A stretch of 64,000 nucleotides of DNA from Pseudorasbora parva (taxonomy: Eukaryota; Chordata; Actinopteri; Cypriniformes; Gobionidae), in assembly GCF_024679245.1 (NCBI RefSeq), contig NC_090177.1:44244518-44308517 (forward strand), given 5' to 3'. The notes below the pieces were generated by a model that did not search any database, was not told where the DNA came from, and worked only from the letters and a program-made list of their open reading frames with translations. Shown in pieces: positions 1 to 12,509 of the stretch. Position 1 is the first letter of the stretch. Each line of letters starts with the position of its first letter. A program made the translations under genes and the position numbers.

Positions 1-1477
<1,477 letters not shown>

Positions 1478-1889
1478 GCCAGTTTCAGGGACAGAGATAT
1501 GAGACTATTCCGAGTCGGACTAAACACGCCGCGAATATTTGCCTGTTACTTCATCTAACCGCCGTGTAAATAAAGCTTAACGCGTTCAATAAAACAATCA
1601 TAAACGACTAATCAAACTATCATCAATCACCGCTGCAGAAAAACTGAGATGTACGATTCCTCCTCTTCTTCTTGTATAATCCCGGCAGTGTAACTCTACT
1701 GAGCGTATCACTGCCATCCACAGGTCAAAGTGTGAACTAAACTCTTACACTCAGTCCTGTGAAGAACAGAGGAACTGCCGTGGAGATCAGTTTATGTGTA
1801 CAAACAAAGATGCAACAGAAAACGCGTCAACTCAAAATCCTGCCAGTTTAACAAATAATTCATTTTTTATGTATTGCACGTTGCAGGAA

Positions 1890-1947
1890 TTCTTCTTCTT
1901 CTTCTTCTTCTTCTTCTTCTTCTTCTTCTTCTTCTTCTTCTTCTTCT
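1890..1947. repeat. (TTC)n microsatellite
   Basis: A pure trinucleotide run of about 19 units in the divergent promoter interval. Confidence 0.97.
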
Positions 1948-2842
1948 ACAGCTGTTGGCTCATTCCCGCCACCTACTGGAATGTGTGATAGTGTGAAGCG
2001 TTTTATGTGTACAACATTGTCTGTATAATATTTGATATCATATATAACATAAATTAATATATCACTAATCTTGAAATAAGGTTACAAGATTATTAAATAT
2101 AAACTATACATTATTAAATACTGGTATTTTTGTAGACAAAGGTCTCTTTCCATGAATAGCCATGCAAAGGAATAGGTTTTTTTTTTCTAAAAATGTATGT
2201 ATGTATTCACTCCATAACTTAATTTGTGTCAACTCAGTCAACACACTAAAAGGCATGCTAATTTAATTAAATCTACCCAAAAACAATGTAAAATAATCAG
2301 TTTTATAATATTCGTTTTCAGTAGCCGAAAGGATCTAAATCATTAAATGCATTCTCTGTTTATTTTTGCTTTTGTTTTCAACATGTATTCCCAATGTTCT
2401 TTATTAAGACATAATATAATATAATATGTAGTTTTACTGATGTTTTAAAGTTTTTACACAATAAAGTAAAGAAAGGATAAGAGATTTCTTTCAAAATTAA
2501 CAAAAACTTTCACCTGACAGTGTAAAATACTGATGGAGTTGACAGGTCGAGCTGAGGCCAAATATACAGTAGCATGTGAATAGAATCATGAAACAGCATT
2601 AGTCCACAAATGCAAAAAAAAAAGAAAAAGAAAAAAGAAAGACTTTTTGAGCGCATTTATAAACTATCAGACATAAAACATGACGGAGATGGTTGAATGT
2701 TTTCCACATTAACCTATAGTATTCTATGGTCTGCCGCCGCTCGTTGTCTTTTTTCTTTCCCAAATGTAGCCTGGTTACATTGATGACCGTGTCCTAATGA
2801 GCCCGCGGAGTACGTGAGCGCAGGTGCAGCGTGTCAGACGGA

Positions 2843-2874
2843 GGGCGGGGTGAGGCTCTCTCTCCTCTTTAAAT
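2843..2874 (+). promoter_or_regulatory. Candidate lsm14b core promoter: GC box plus TATA-like box
   Basis: A GGGCGGGG GC box at 2843-2850 is followed by TTTAAAT at 2868-2874, about 135 bp before the lsm14b ATG, in the only CpG-rich patch of the interval. A 15-bp direct duplication of a GAGCAGGATTCGCCT motif lies at about 2949-2978, in what would be the 5' UTR. Assigned from position and composition only. Confidence 0.4.
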
Positions 2875-3005
2875 CCCACTGATGAGCATCTGCTCCTTCA
2901 TTAAAGCACACTCCCTGTAGGACGCGGAGATGCTGCAGGTGTTCGCTTGAGCAGGATTCGCCTGAGCAGGATTCGCCTTAAACTGAAGTGTGTAGTTTCG
3001 AGAAG

Positions 3006-3126
3006 ATGAGCAGCGGCACTCCTTACATCGGCAGTAAGATCAGTCTGATCTCTAAAGCGCAGATCCGCTATGAGGGGATCTTATACACCATCGACACCGA
3101 CAACTCCACCGTGGCCCTGGCGAAAG
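3006..3126 (+). CDS. lsm14b: lsm14b exon 1 coding part
   Basis: ATG with A at -3. Encodes [15 protein letters not shown] through NSTVALAK. Donor GTGAGA at 3127. Ends in phase 1. Confidence 0.95.
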
Positions 3127-6100
3127 GTGAGACGCGACACCGAGACACCTGCTTATCTAACGCAATCCCGGTGGCGAAGTGCTGGGCGGTTATTAACTGT
3201 CAAATTAGTGTTAGGCATCTAACAAGTAATCTTCGTCGAAAAATTGACCGAATAGGTGTTTTGAGACTTCTTACTGCAAAACATTCTTGTTTCTAGTCCA
3301 AACATTTAAAAATTCTTTAAAAATAAGTAGGCTATTTCCTAGACAAAGATCATTTTCTTGTTTTGGGGAAAAATAACTCAACTAAGCGTTTTTGCTTAAA
3401 ATAAGCAAAATAATCTGCCAATGGGGCAAGCAAAATCTTAATTCAAACAGAGAACAGGATTATTTTTCTTACCCCACTGGCAGATTATTTTGCTTATTTT
3501 AAGAAACTCTTAATTTTGAGTCCCCCCCCCCCCCCCCCACCCCCAAAACAAGACAAATATTTTGTCTGATAAATGTTTCTTAATGTAAGCTTTATTATTA
3601 TTATTGACTAGAAACAAGACATTTTTTCCCCCCTGCTCTTCAATTCTATTAAATCAAATAGACCGTTATTAATCTTCAACTCTGCGGCCCTTGTACAGGG
3701 TCTGGGTAAAATTCCTCAAGTATATACTTTACATTTTAAAAGTCTGTGGAGGAGCTCTGACCTCATGTTTTATACAAAGTGACTTATTACACTAAATTAC
3801 TCTAGGCCAATTTGACCTACCCAAATTGAAAAGCTACCCATACTCATACAGTGGTCTAAATACAAAATGTTGGTGTAATTTTACAGGAAACCCTTTAAAG
3901 TTACATAAACCACTGCTAAAAGTGATAACCATGTAAGTATATGTTGTCTAAGCTGTGCTCTAGCACCATGCAGATGGTTTTGGTTGTTTCAACTAGATGG
4001 AAATGTTTGCAGTGGTATAAATATTTCTTTCTTTTTTTTTTTTTTTTACAGAACCCTCAAATTACTTAACACTTCTGGGAGTGATAAATATTATAGTACA
4101 TTGTTATATAATATATAAAATTATTTTAAAAACACAAGACAAACAAGGTGTCGTTAAAAAAATATATAAATTCACTTTTGACAGTGTATATCTCAGGTGG
4201 GTGGTGGGGTGGGGATGTCCTCCCTTCAGAGACATTAAAATCAATGTTGCACAACATGATACAGACAAATCTCTCTTCCAGTGTTTGCTGCCATGTAGTG
4301 AAAACGGCCCAAACTGTCTGCAGGGTTCCAGAGCACACAGGGCCTGATTTTACACACTATCAAAAATGAATTTATAACCAAAAAAAAATCAGCTCCTCTT
4401 TTTTTGCTTTTTTGCTGAGGGGGAGGGTTGTCATTACAGCTCGGGCAATGTATACTTGCGTCTTCAAAGGGTTTCCTTTCCAAATTGTGTATTTAGACCA
4501 CTGTATGTCGCTATGGGAAGTGATCAGGGATACGGGTAGAAAGGTGCTAGGTGTGTCATCTGGAAGGAGTAAAGACTAGGAGACTTGGTGGTGGAATGAG
4601 GAAGTCCAGGAGAGTATCCAGAGGAAGAGGTTGGCTAGGAAGAAGTGGGACAGTGAGAGGATGGAGGAAAGTAGACAGGAATATAGGGTGATGCAGCGTT
4701 AGGTTACGATAGAGGTGGCAAAGGCCAAACAAAGCGTATGAGGACATTTATGCAAAGTTAGATGGTAAAGGTGAGAGGGATGTGTATTGGTTGGCAACAC
4801 AGAGGGATAGAGATGGAAAGGATGTGCTGCAGGTGAGTGATTTAAAGATAGAGATGGAAATGTTTTGACAGGTGACAGGAGGGTGAGGGAAAGATGGAAG
4901 GGTTACTTTGAAGAACTGAGGAATGATGGGGAGAGACGTCGTAGAGGCAAATATTGTTGACCAGGAAGTAGAAAGTATTAGCAAGGGTGAAGTTAGAGCT
5001 TTGAAGAGGATGAAGAGAGGAATGGCAGTTGGTCCTGATGACATGCCAGTGGAGGTATGGAAGTGTCTAGGAGAAATGGCAGTAGAGTTTTTAACTAGGC
5101 TGTTCAGCAAGGTTTTAGAGAGTGAGAGGATGCCTGAGGAATGGACAAGTATTTTGGTGCCAATTTTTAAGAAAAAAGGGAGATGTGCAGAGTTGGGGAA
5201 ACTACAGAGGTTTAAGCTGATGCGCCATACAATGAAGTTGTGGGAAAGAGTAGTGGAAGCAAGGCTAAGGGGAGAAGTGGACATTTGTGAGCAGCAGTAT
5301 GGTTTCATGCCAAGAAAGAGCCCTACAGATCCATTATTTGCTTTGAGAATGTTAATGGAGAAGTACAGAGAGGGTCAGAAAGAGCTGCGTTGTGTCTTTG
5401 TAGATTTAGAGAAAGCATATGACAGAGTGCCAAGAGAGGAGCTGTGGTACTGTATGAGGAGGTCTGGAGTGGCAGAGAAGTATGTTAGAGTGGTCCAGGA
5501 TGTGTATGAGAGCAGTAGGACAGTGGTAAGGTGTGCCGTAGGTGAGACGGGAGCCTTCACGGTGAAGGTGGGACTGGATCAAGCATCAACGGCTCTGAGC
5601 CCCTTCTTGTTATGGCGGTGATGGACAGGCTAACAGATGAGGTCAGACAGGAATATCCATGGACTATGATGTTTGTGGATGATATTGTGATCTGTAGTGA
5701 GAGCAGGGAGCAGGTGGTGGAAAGTCTAGAGGGGTGGAGGTTTGCTCTGGATGAAGAGAAATTAAGGTTAGTCGCAGAAAGACTGAATACATGTGTGTGA
5801 ATGAGGGAACCAAGTGAAACAGTGAGGTTACAGGGAGAAGAGGTAAAGAAGGTGCAGGATTTTAAGAACTTTGGGTCACAGTTCTGAGCAATGGGGAGTG
5901 TGGAAAAGCGGTGTAGAAGCGTGTGCAGGCAGGTTGGAATGGGTGGAGAAGTGTCAGGTCTGTTGTGTGATAAAAGTGTACCAGTAAGAATGAAAGGAAA
6001 GGTGTACAGGACCATAGTGAGATCAGTGATGTTGTATGGTTTGGAGACTGTTGCACTGAGAAAAAGACAGGAGGAAGAGCTCGAGGTAGCAGAGCTGAAG

Positions 6101-9100
6101 ATGTTGGGTTCACTTTGGGAGTGACTAGGCTGGCTAGGATTAGGAATGAGTACATCAGAGGGACAGCACATGAGATGTTTTGGAGACAGTTAGAGAGGCC
6201 AGGTTGAGATGGTTTGGACATGTTCAGAGGAGGGAGAGTGAATATACCGGTAAAAGGATGCTGAGGTTAGAGCTGCCAGGCGGGAGGTCGAGAGGAAGAC
6301 CAAAGAGGAGGTTTATGGATGTAGTGAAGGAGGGCATGAAGGTAGTTGGTGTGAGATAAGAGGATACAGAGGATAGGACTAGATGGAGGCAGATGATTAG
6401 CTGTGGTGACCCCTGAAGGGAACAGCCGAAATATGTGGGTATGGGAAGCTTTTCAATTCGGCTAAGCCAAATTCAGGTGGAAAGAATTCATCCACAAATG
6501 TAACTCCTGTCATTAAATCCTCTCCATGTCCAAACCCGTCAGACCTTCGTTCATCTCCAGAACACAAGATATTTCTGAGCTTTGAGAGCTCTCTGACCCT
6601 CCACAGACAGCCATTTAATAAACACTTTCAAGGTCCAGACAGGAAGTAAAGACATCGTTAAAATAGTCCATGTGACTCCAGTGGCTCAACCTGGTAGCAA
6701 CAGCAAGAAAATCACTGAATAAAGTAATTATAAAATAAATGTAAAGTTCCTTAAAGATATAATTTCAAGGCTTTACGGCAGTTGAAATTATTTTTTGCCT
6801 TGGTGTTCCTTACACCCTTCGATTATTTAAGATGTTGACAGCTCAAACTTAAATTGTACAAAACTGGGTGTATTATTTATTTTGCCCATCGACATCTATA
6901 AGTGTGATTTGCCTAAAATAAACCCCAGTTTATTGTCAGTTCCAGAAATCTCCTTGAAATCACACCAGGTGTTCAGAGATGTCATTAAAGAGCTTGAATT
7001 GCTGCGGTTTTGACCCAATAAGACCTGCGATCAAACTTATTTAAAACTGCTTCTTTGATGGCTCGGAGTTGAACAATGCGTCCTATAACTTAATTTGAAG
7101 TTTGAGCTCTGCTCTTGCCTGTTTTGTGGGATGTACCACACCGTTTTAGCCTCCGAATCTGTTTTTGTGTCAGTGCGGTCTTTTGGCACAGAGGGGCGGC
7201 CAACGGATCGGCCTGTGCCTCCACGGGACGAGGTCTTCGAGTACATCATCTTCAGGGGAAGTGACATCAAGGACATCACGGTCTGTGAGCCTCTGAAGAT
7301 CCACCACGGCCTTCCTCAAGACCCTGCTATTGTTCAGGTTAGTGTAGTTACAGTCACGGCTCCTCCGCTCATTTCAGAAGGCCAAGCTGATTGACTTCCT
7401 CTTCATTAGTCTTCCGTGGGGACGTCGTCTGCTCACTACGGCCCGGCTCAGGCCGGCTACAGCCCGTACCGGAGCATGCTGCCCTCTTACAGCCAGCTGG
7501 CGGCCAGCTCGCTCCTCAACCAGCAGTATGCAGCGGCCCTGGGCCTCGGTGAGCCTTACTCACACCATCCCACCTCATTTGGAGAGGCAAGTCAACTTTA
7601 TTTATAATGCACTTTTACAATGCCGATTGTTTCAAAGCGGCTTCAGTGTTAAACGGGACTATTACAACATAATTTGATTTGGCTGTACAGTCAGTCTGGA
7701 GAAAAGTGATGTTATCAGCTTAATTTATCATATAGCGACATTGTTGGCAGATCAGTATAGTTCATAAAATTAAGACCTAATACATTAATTTTATGTGGAT
7801 ATTTAGTTGAAAAACTTAAATCAAAATTTGTCCCCAGTTGAGCAAGCCAAAGGCAACCATAGGAACAAACTCCATCAGGGCATGATGGAGAAAAATAAAC
7901 CTTGGGAGAAACCAGACTCAGCCGGGGTGCCAGTTCTCCTCTGGCCTATTAACAGTCTAGGATTATTATTCTGGCAACCTTGCAGGTCAAATCCTATTAG
8001 ATCAGAATATTCAAAATGTCTGGCTATTACGCAAGAGACGGGTTCATTTAGGATGAAGCGTCAATTACACAAGAGTATGAATATTTTAAGGCTCGGAGTC
8101 ATCACGCCGGAGACGGGTTTATTGAGGATGACGTGCCGCTGAGGCAAAGAGAAAATGGTGTGTGAGAGAGAAAATGGTGTGTGAGCTTCTTGTGTGTCTG
8201 TGTGAGGGTCAGGTCTGCATGGTGTTCCTGTGCGGAGAGGACCAATGGTGGAGCAGGCGGTTCAGACCGTGCCTGCAGAGAAAGGTCCGCAGAAGAAGGG
8301 CCTGAGCGGAGCGCTGCAACCGGGCGGGGAGATGCGAGCGCAGAGGGCCGGCCGAGGAGCCCAGAGAGCCACTGGCTTCAGTGAGTTATTCATTCACTCG
8401 CACGCTCACACACATGGCTTATTCATGGAAACTGACCGAATCCATGAGACCATAACTGATGCTGAGAAGGTCAATGTACTGCTGCCCTTTTGTTTAAATG
8501 GATGGTTCATCTAAAAATGAGTTAATCTGCTGACCCCCAGGGCATCTGAGATGTAGGCATTTGTTTTTTCAGGAGAACACAAATGAAGATTTTTAACTCG
8601 ACCATTGCTCGTATAATGCATATCAATGGGGTTCATTGCTTTGAGTAAAAAACAGACATCTGTATTCAAATTAAACCCTGCGGCTTGGGGGGACACATTG
8701 ATGTCTTGTACTAGGCATTATACGTGCAATGGTTGTAGGTTAATCTTAATTTGTGTTCTACTGAAGAAACAAACACGCCTACATGTTGGATGCCATGGGG
8801 GTCAGCAGATAACCATCATTCTTATCTTTAAAGGGATGGTTAAAATTAATGATAGCCCAAACATGTAAATTGTAATTTACTCGCCCTCAAGTTGTTCAAA
8901 ACCTGTACAAGTTTTGTTCTGCGGAACACAAGAATATATTTTGAAGAATGTTTAACAAATCAGAGCAACCATTGAGTACCAATGCCCCCCCCCCCCACAC
9001 ACACACACACACCCCACTGTGGTAGTCAATGGTTGCTTTCTGCTTGGTTAAAAATATTCTTTGTAATATCTATTGTTCAGCAGAACAAACTCACCCACAA

Positions 9101-12100
9101 GTTGTTCAAATTCTGTATGAGTAAATGAGGACAAATTATTTTTGGGTGAACTATCCCTTTAATGCAGCTTTACACTATTAGTCTCACAGCTCGTCTTCAC
9201 ACGAGTGATGACGGAGAAAACGACTGGTCATATGCGAACATACGGCAACACTCGCATGCATTGAACAAAGTTTACAAAGAGGTGAAAGAGCTCTGTAGAT
9301 GAAGCGAGTTTATCCGCCACAACTCAAAATCAGCCGCGTTTGGCTGGTGACAGTACCAATTTCCACCCCTGGCGCGCACGCTCCGAGCCGATCTTAGACT
9401 GAGCACCCCGTTGTTTTTTAATACTTACAGGGATTAAAATATATTCATAAACACTTTTTGGAGTCAAACTCTTTTGACAAGGCTTGAACAAAATGCTTGC
9501 AAAATTTAAGACTTTATAAAGCCGTGATAAGACTTTTTAATACTTTATAAGGGTCTTAATTTTCCCAAAATTGACTTATCACCTTTTAATACTTTAAGAC
9601 CCTGCGGATACCCTGTCCTGATCCTCAAAAGAGCGCTGTGGTCGTTTGTGTACTGAAAGTGTTAAGGTTGCTTTAGCTGTGCATGCGTCTGTCTGTCCAT
9701 CCCATTGTGGAAACTAGAGTCTTAAAGATGCTGTGTGTAGTATTTATGGGGATCTATTGACAGAAATGCAATATAATACACAGTATGGACTATAAAGACC
9801 TTACATAATGAGCAGTTATGTTTTATTACCTTAGAATAAGCCATTTCTATCTACACACCATGCTTACAGTGAAGCCACCATGTTTATACGGTGGCCCAAA
9901 AAGGACTAACTGCTCTACAGAGCGCTAGATACTCTGCCGTGTCAGACAACCACATTTTTATCAGCCACCGTAGCTTCTAAAGGGAGGGGAGAGCGATTGC
10001 AATTTGCACTGCTAGATGCTGCTAAAATTTACACATTGCACCTTTAACACTGCAAAAAAATGCTTTTCTTTAGTACATTTGTCTTTGCAGTCTTAAATAG
10101 CTAACATTTAAGCCTGTTCCTGTGCTTTTCCTTCAGACAAGTAAATCTGTCATTCCTTTGTCTGGAATTTATTTATTTTAAGTATAATTTGTTCTGAAGC
10201 AATGGCCTCACCAGTGTTCATTCAGCTTTGACATATTTAAATCTGCATATTTGTGATATTTTTACCTGTTTTATAAAGGGCATTTCTCCTTCTCTAATCT
10301 TATTAAATATAGGCTTTGCTTCAGCTTTCCTTTTATTTTCTTAAATGATTGACACTAGGGCTGTTTGTTACTAATCAAATTAAACAATTTGCACTGGTAT
10401 TCAGGAAAACGGCACTCTTGGTAGTGTGACATTGCGACTCATTATAAGTATTTAAACTGTTTCGAAACTTTCACCGCAGTATGTTAACGGAGTTTCTCTG
10501 TGTGAAAGTGCACATTTTTGATTTCTTCTTGAGGCTGCGTAAGCGCAACCTAGTTACTGTGATTATACTACATTATATATTATCCATTATATATTATCGA
10601 TCACTATTGAAGTTTTAATCAGCTTGTCTGTCTGACAAGTGAAAGAATTACTTGCCCCTTCAAAAACAAACAGACAAGCGTTAATGTTTAGCCCTGCTTT
10701 AAAAGTAAAAGAAAAATCTTAAAAGGAGTATTTCTCTTACCCCTTTGCCAGATAATTTGGCTTATGATGTTTTACTTTGGGCAAAAGTGTAACTCTTGTG
10801 GTCCATGTCCACTTGAACACTTTGGAAATGTCTCTGGAAATGTCATGAAAGTAGACCTGTGGAGTATTGGGACAGATAATTGACTTAATCGGATCTTTAG
10901 GAAGCGCCCCTGCTGTTTAAGCTTCAGAAAGATGTTTTCCTCTGCAGGTGATTCAGCTGCACAGCAGGGCGTCTTTAAGGGACCGAGTCAAGCTAATGAT
11001 GAGAACAAGCCTCCAACCAGTAGGAGAAAACCAGGTAAAGAGGCTGGTTTAGTTTCTGATGCTGTTTGTTGATGTAGACCATCTTGTCCACATGTGAGGG
11101 GTGTTGCAGGAACTCGACGGTCCAGGAACCGCGGCCGAGGTCAAATCATTGTAGGCAGCACGAAGCCCAGCACCCTGCAGTTCGAGTCGGACTTTGATTT
11201 TGAAACGGCAAACGCTCAGTTTAATAAAGATGAGCTGGAGAAAGAGCTTGAAGAGCAGCTCAATGCTGAAGGTATTTCTCTGGCAGAGTGACTGTGAAAG
11301 TCAAACGCTTGACCTTCTTTCTAAATTCACGCTGCAGAATTCCCCTCTTTCTTCCTTTTAAAGGTAGGGTAAGTGTTATTTTAAAACTGTTTTACAAAAC
11401 GGACTCTGGTCCAATTACAAACTTGTAGCCAATCAGCAGGTAAGTCGCGTGTCTAACAATGATGGTGAGAAGAGCGCTCAGTCCAAGTCATTATTCAAAA
11501 CACATGACGGACATTAGCTGAGACCTAAAATTTGCTGGCTTTTGCTTGAATATGCGCGTCATGTTTGTTAATTTATCATTGTGGCTCACTTCAGCGACGA
11601 TAAAGACCCGTTCATTTCCACAGCGTATGGAGCATCTAAAGCCCCTCAATGTCTGTTTCAAGATCAGCTCCCAAAATGTGTCTAACAAGATATATACTCT
11701 TAATGTTTTTCCTCTTTTTACAATCTATATAACCCTTATCCAGTCATAATGTTAATGTCATTAGTTTGACTCGTGCTCTTGTACTATAGTTGCTCACGAG
11801 ACCCGTTTTTGTATGTGAATATTCGATCTGGATTAGAAAAAACTATGATCCCTGTCATAGTCATTGCCTGGGTTACGTACGTGTAGGACTGAGCTATCAA
11901 AATGGGGACGAGACTCTTTTAGGGGTAGGGGTGTTTGTTTTGGTGATTTGAAATAACACCGGTTACCAGAAAGCACTTACCCCACCTTTAATGAGCCTGC
12001 TGTCAGTAGTCTTTGAGTTGTGCTTGTGTTTCTCCATTTTCTCGCCAGAGCCGAAAGAGACCTCAGAGGAAAGTGATAAAGAGCGGGAAAAGCCTGAGAA

Positions 12101-12428
12101 CGAGAGCGCCGCCAAAGAGGATCCGCTCGGGCCCAAGTGCTTCTACAATAAAGCCAAATGTTTCTTTGATAACATCTCGTCAGAACTGAAGTCGAGGTAT
12201 AATGCGTCACTCTTGCTGTCCAGCAGGAGTTTTTCCTGTCAGTGAGGTTTTGTCTTGTCCCACAGACGCACCACATGGGCTGAGGAAAGGAAGCTTAACG
12301 TGGAGACCTTCGGGGTGCCGGGCCGGTATCTGAGAGGCCGTGGTTTTCGGGGCAATTACAGAGGGCGACGGGGCAGAGGGGCTGTGCAGCGCCCCCTTCC
12401 ACAGAGAGTCGGCAGCGGACGGCTCTGA
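3006..12428 (+). CDS. lsm14b: lsm14b (RAP55B), LSm/FDF-domain P-body mRNP protein; complete, eight coding exons, 383 aa
   Basis: Exons: 3006-3126, 7174-7337, 7410-7548, 8213-8380, 10948-11034, 11110-11271, 12049-12196, 12266-12428. All are GT-AG and phase-compatible and sum to 1152 nt including TGA, close to the roughly 385 aa of the human protein. Domains: N-terminal LSm fold at residues 1-85 ([20 protein letters not shown], then [13 protein letters not shown]); a variable linker with PMVEQAVQT at about 155-163; an arginine-rich stretch at 229-237; FDF motif at 255-257; FFD box around F319-D321; TFG box around T344-G346; and an RGG-type tail. The family packages repressed mRNAs with DDX6 and 4E-T in cytoplasmic P-bodies and is prominent in oocytes. 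LSM14B is favoured over LSM14A by length, the VEQAVQT linker and the MTG2/SS18L1 neighbourhood. The introns are full of transposons but the exons look intact. Confidence 0.95.
3285..3625. repeat. Palindromic repeat in lsm14b intron 1
   Basis: CTTGTTTCTAGTC near 3286 reappears as its reverse complement near 3606. The inner block TAAAATAAGCAAAATAATCT at about 3398 is mirrored at about 3481-3501. The loop side carries a poly-C run at 3523-3539. It looks like a hairpin-forming DNA-transposon derivative. A related fragment occurs near 10735-10790. Confidence 0.7.
3849..4503. mobile_element. Non-autonomous Tc1/mariner-type element (655 bp)
   Basis: Terminal inverted repeats begin CAGTGGTCTAAATAC and end GTATTTAGACCACTG. 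The similarity extends about 50 bp inward (GGAAACCCTTT on both sides). The element is bounded by TA at 3847-3848 and 4504-4505, the expected Tc1 target duplication. No transposase is encoded. Confidence 0.8.
4506..6450 (+). pseudogene. Decayed RTE-type LINE reverse transcriptase
   Basis: Translated pieces in shifting frames follow an RTE ORF2. A linker with [12 protein letters not shown] coding near 4585 comes first. Then [17 protein letters not shown] near 5030, [20 protein letters not shown] near 5295 and [20 protein letters not shown] near 5392. The catalytic loop follows as [12 protein letters not shown] near 5668 (FADD is usual), then a tail with [20 protein letters not shown] near 6010 and a 3' end near 6400-6440. 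Frame breaks near 5620, 5800 and 6120 make it non-functional. No apurinic endonuclease domain is seen upstream, so it is 5'-truncated, abutting the Tc1-type element at 4503. Confidence 0.9.
6484..7173. other. Rest of lsm14b intron 1: half of a MITE, then unique AT-rich DNA
   Basis: 6495-6720 resembles one arm of the TTAA MITE at 61500-62261 (shared order of an AACAC-AGATAT-like block, PyPu-rich middle and CATGTGACTCCA motif). No matching arm follows. From about 6720 to exon 2 nothing is recognisable. Confidence 0.45.
7174..7337 (+). CDS. lsm14b: lsm14b exon 2 (end of LSm domain)
   Basis: Acceptor TGTGTCAG. Encodes [19 protein letters not shown] through LPQDPAIVQ. Donor GTTAGT at 7338. Confidence 0.95.
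7410..7548 (+). CDS. lsm14b: lsm14b exon 3 (linker)
   Basis: Acceptor CTTCATTAG. Encodes [11 protein letters not shown] through QQYAAALGL. Donor GTGAGC at 7549. Ser/Tyr/Ala-rich, low-complexity linker. Confidence 0.92.
7589..8160 (-). repeat. Interspersed retroposon-like repeat, family A copy 1
   Basis: From about 7589 to 7920 the sequence parallels 52590-52945: GATTGTTTCAAAGC, GATTTGGCTGTACAGTC, TTGGCAGATCAGTAT and CCTTGGGAGAAACCAG occur in the same order. The TTGATTGA-type tail seen in the other copies would be at the left, so it lies in minus orientation here. It occupies most of lsm14b intron 3. The right boundary is unclear. Confidence 0.65.
8213..8380 (+). CDS. lsm14b: lsm14b exon 4 (VEQAVQT linker)
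   Basis: Acceptor AGGGTCAG at 8205-8212 keeps frame and gives [18 protein letters not shown], matching the vertebrate linker. Ends ATGF. Donor GTGAGT at 8381. The acceptor is the least certain junction of the gene. Confidence 0.85.
8498..8827. mobile_element. TTAA-flanked MITE in lsm14b intron 4
   Basis: Inverted arms share ATCTGCTGACCCCC and a GTGTTCT-type block. TTAA lies at 8494-8497 and 8828-8831. The right terminus is degenerate compared with the AAAGGGATGGTT left end. Confidence 0.6.
8832..9158. mobile_element. TTAA-flanked MITE abutting the previous one
   Basis: Termini AGGGATGGTTAAAATTA and TTGGGTGAACTATCCCT, inner arms AAGTTGTTCAAAACCTGTA and its mirror, with TTAA at 8828-8831 and 9159-9162. 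A C-run plus CA repeat sits at 8986-9014. Confidence 0.75.
9726..10043. mobile_element. TTAA-flanked MITE (318 bp) in lsm14b intron 4
   Basis: Left terminus AGATGCTGTGTGTAG and right terminus TTACACATTGCACCT are imperfect inverted repeats bounded by TTAA at 9722-9725 and 10044-10047. Confidence 0.7.
10048..10947. other. lsm14b intron 4, 3' part
   Basis: AT-rich intron with no coding signal. 10735-10790 resembles one arm of the palindromic repeat at 3285-3625. Otherwise nothing is recognised. The 560 bp at 9163-9721 are likewise blank. Confidence 0.5.
10948..11034 (+). CDS. lsm14b: lsm14b exon 5
   Basis: Acceptor CTCTGCAG. Encodes [20 protein letters not shown] through PTSRRKPG. Donor GTAAAG at 11035. 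Confidence 0.9.
11110..11271 (+). CDS. lsm14b: lsm14b exon 6 (FDF motif)
   Basis: Acceptor GTGTTGCAG. Encodes [10 protein letters not shown], then [20 protein letters not shown]. Donor GTATTT at 11272. Confidence 0.95.
11362..11987. mobile_element. TTAA-flanked element (626 bp) filling lsm14b intron 6
   Basis: Terminal inverted repeats AGGTAGGGTAAGTG and its partner CACTTACCCCACCT, with TTAA at 11358-11361 and 11988-11991. Makes up most of the 777-bp intron. Related termini bound the larger element at 16663-19471. Confidence 0.8.
12049..12196 (+). CDS. lsm14b: lsm14b exon 7 (FFD box)
   Basis: Acceptor TCTCGCCAG. An acidic stretch leads to [20 protein letters not shown]. Donor GTATAA at 12197. 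Ends in phase 2. Confidence 0.95.
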
Positions 12429-12436
12429 GACCTCAA
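12266..12436 (+). CDS. lsm14b: lsm14b exon 8 (TFG box, RGG tail, stop)
   Basis: Acceptor GTCCCACAG. Encodes [18 protein letters not shown], then [15 protein letters not shown], with TGA at 12426-12428. A strong donor GTGAGTTTT begins at 12437, so the exon probably extends 8 nt past the stop. Confidence 0.9.
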
Positions 12437-12509
12437 GTGAGTTTTTTTCTTTTTTTTTCTTTCTTTTTTTTAGCATTATTTCCAATTATGAACCAATAAT
12501 GACATTTAA

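Larger units (their letters stand above)
1478..3005. other. Head-to-head intergenic region between mtg2 and lsm14b
   Basis: About 1.5 kb separates the two start codons. The mtg2-proximal 200 bp has scattered CpGs. A TTC microsatellite lies at 1890-1947, followed by about 700 bp of AT-rich DNA with no recognisable gene. The lsm14b-proximal 250 bp is CpG-rich. No element clearly spans both promoters, so shared regulation is only a possibility. Confidence 0.7.
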
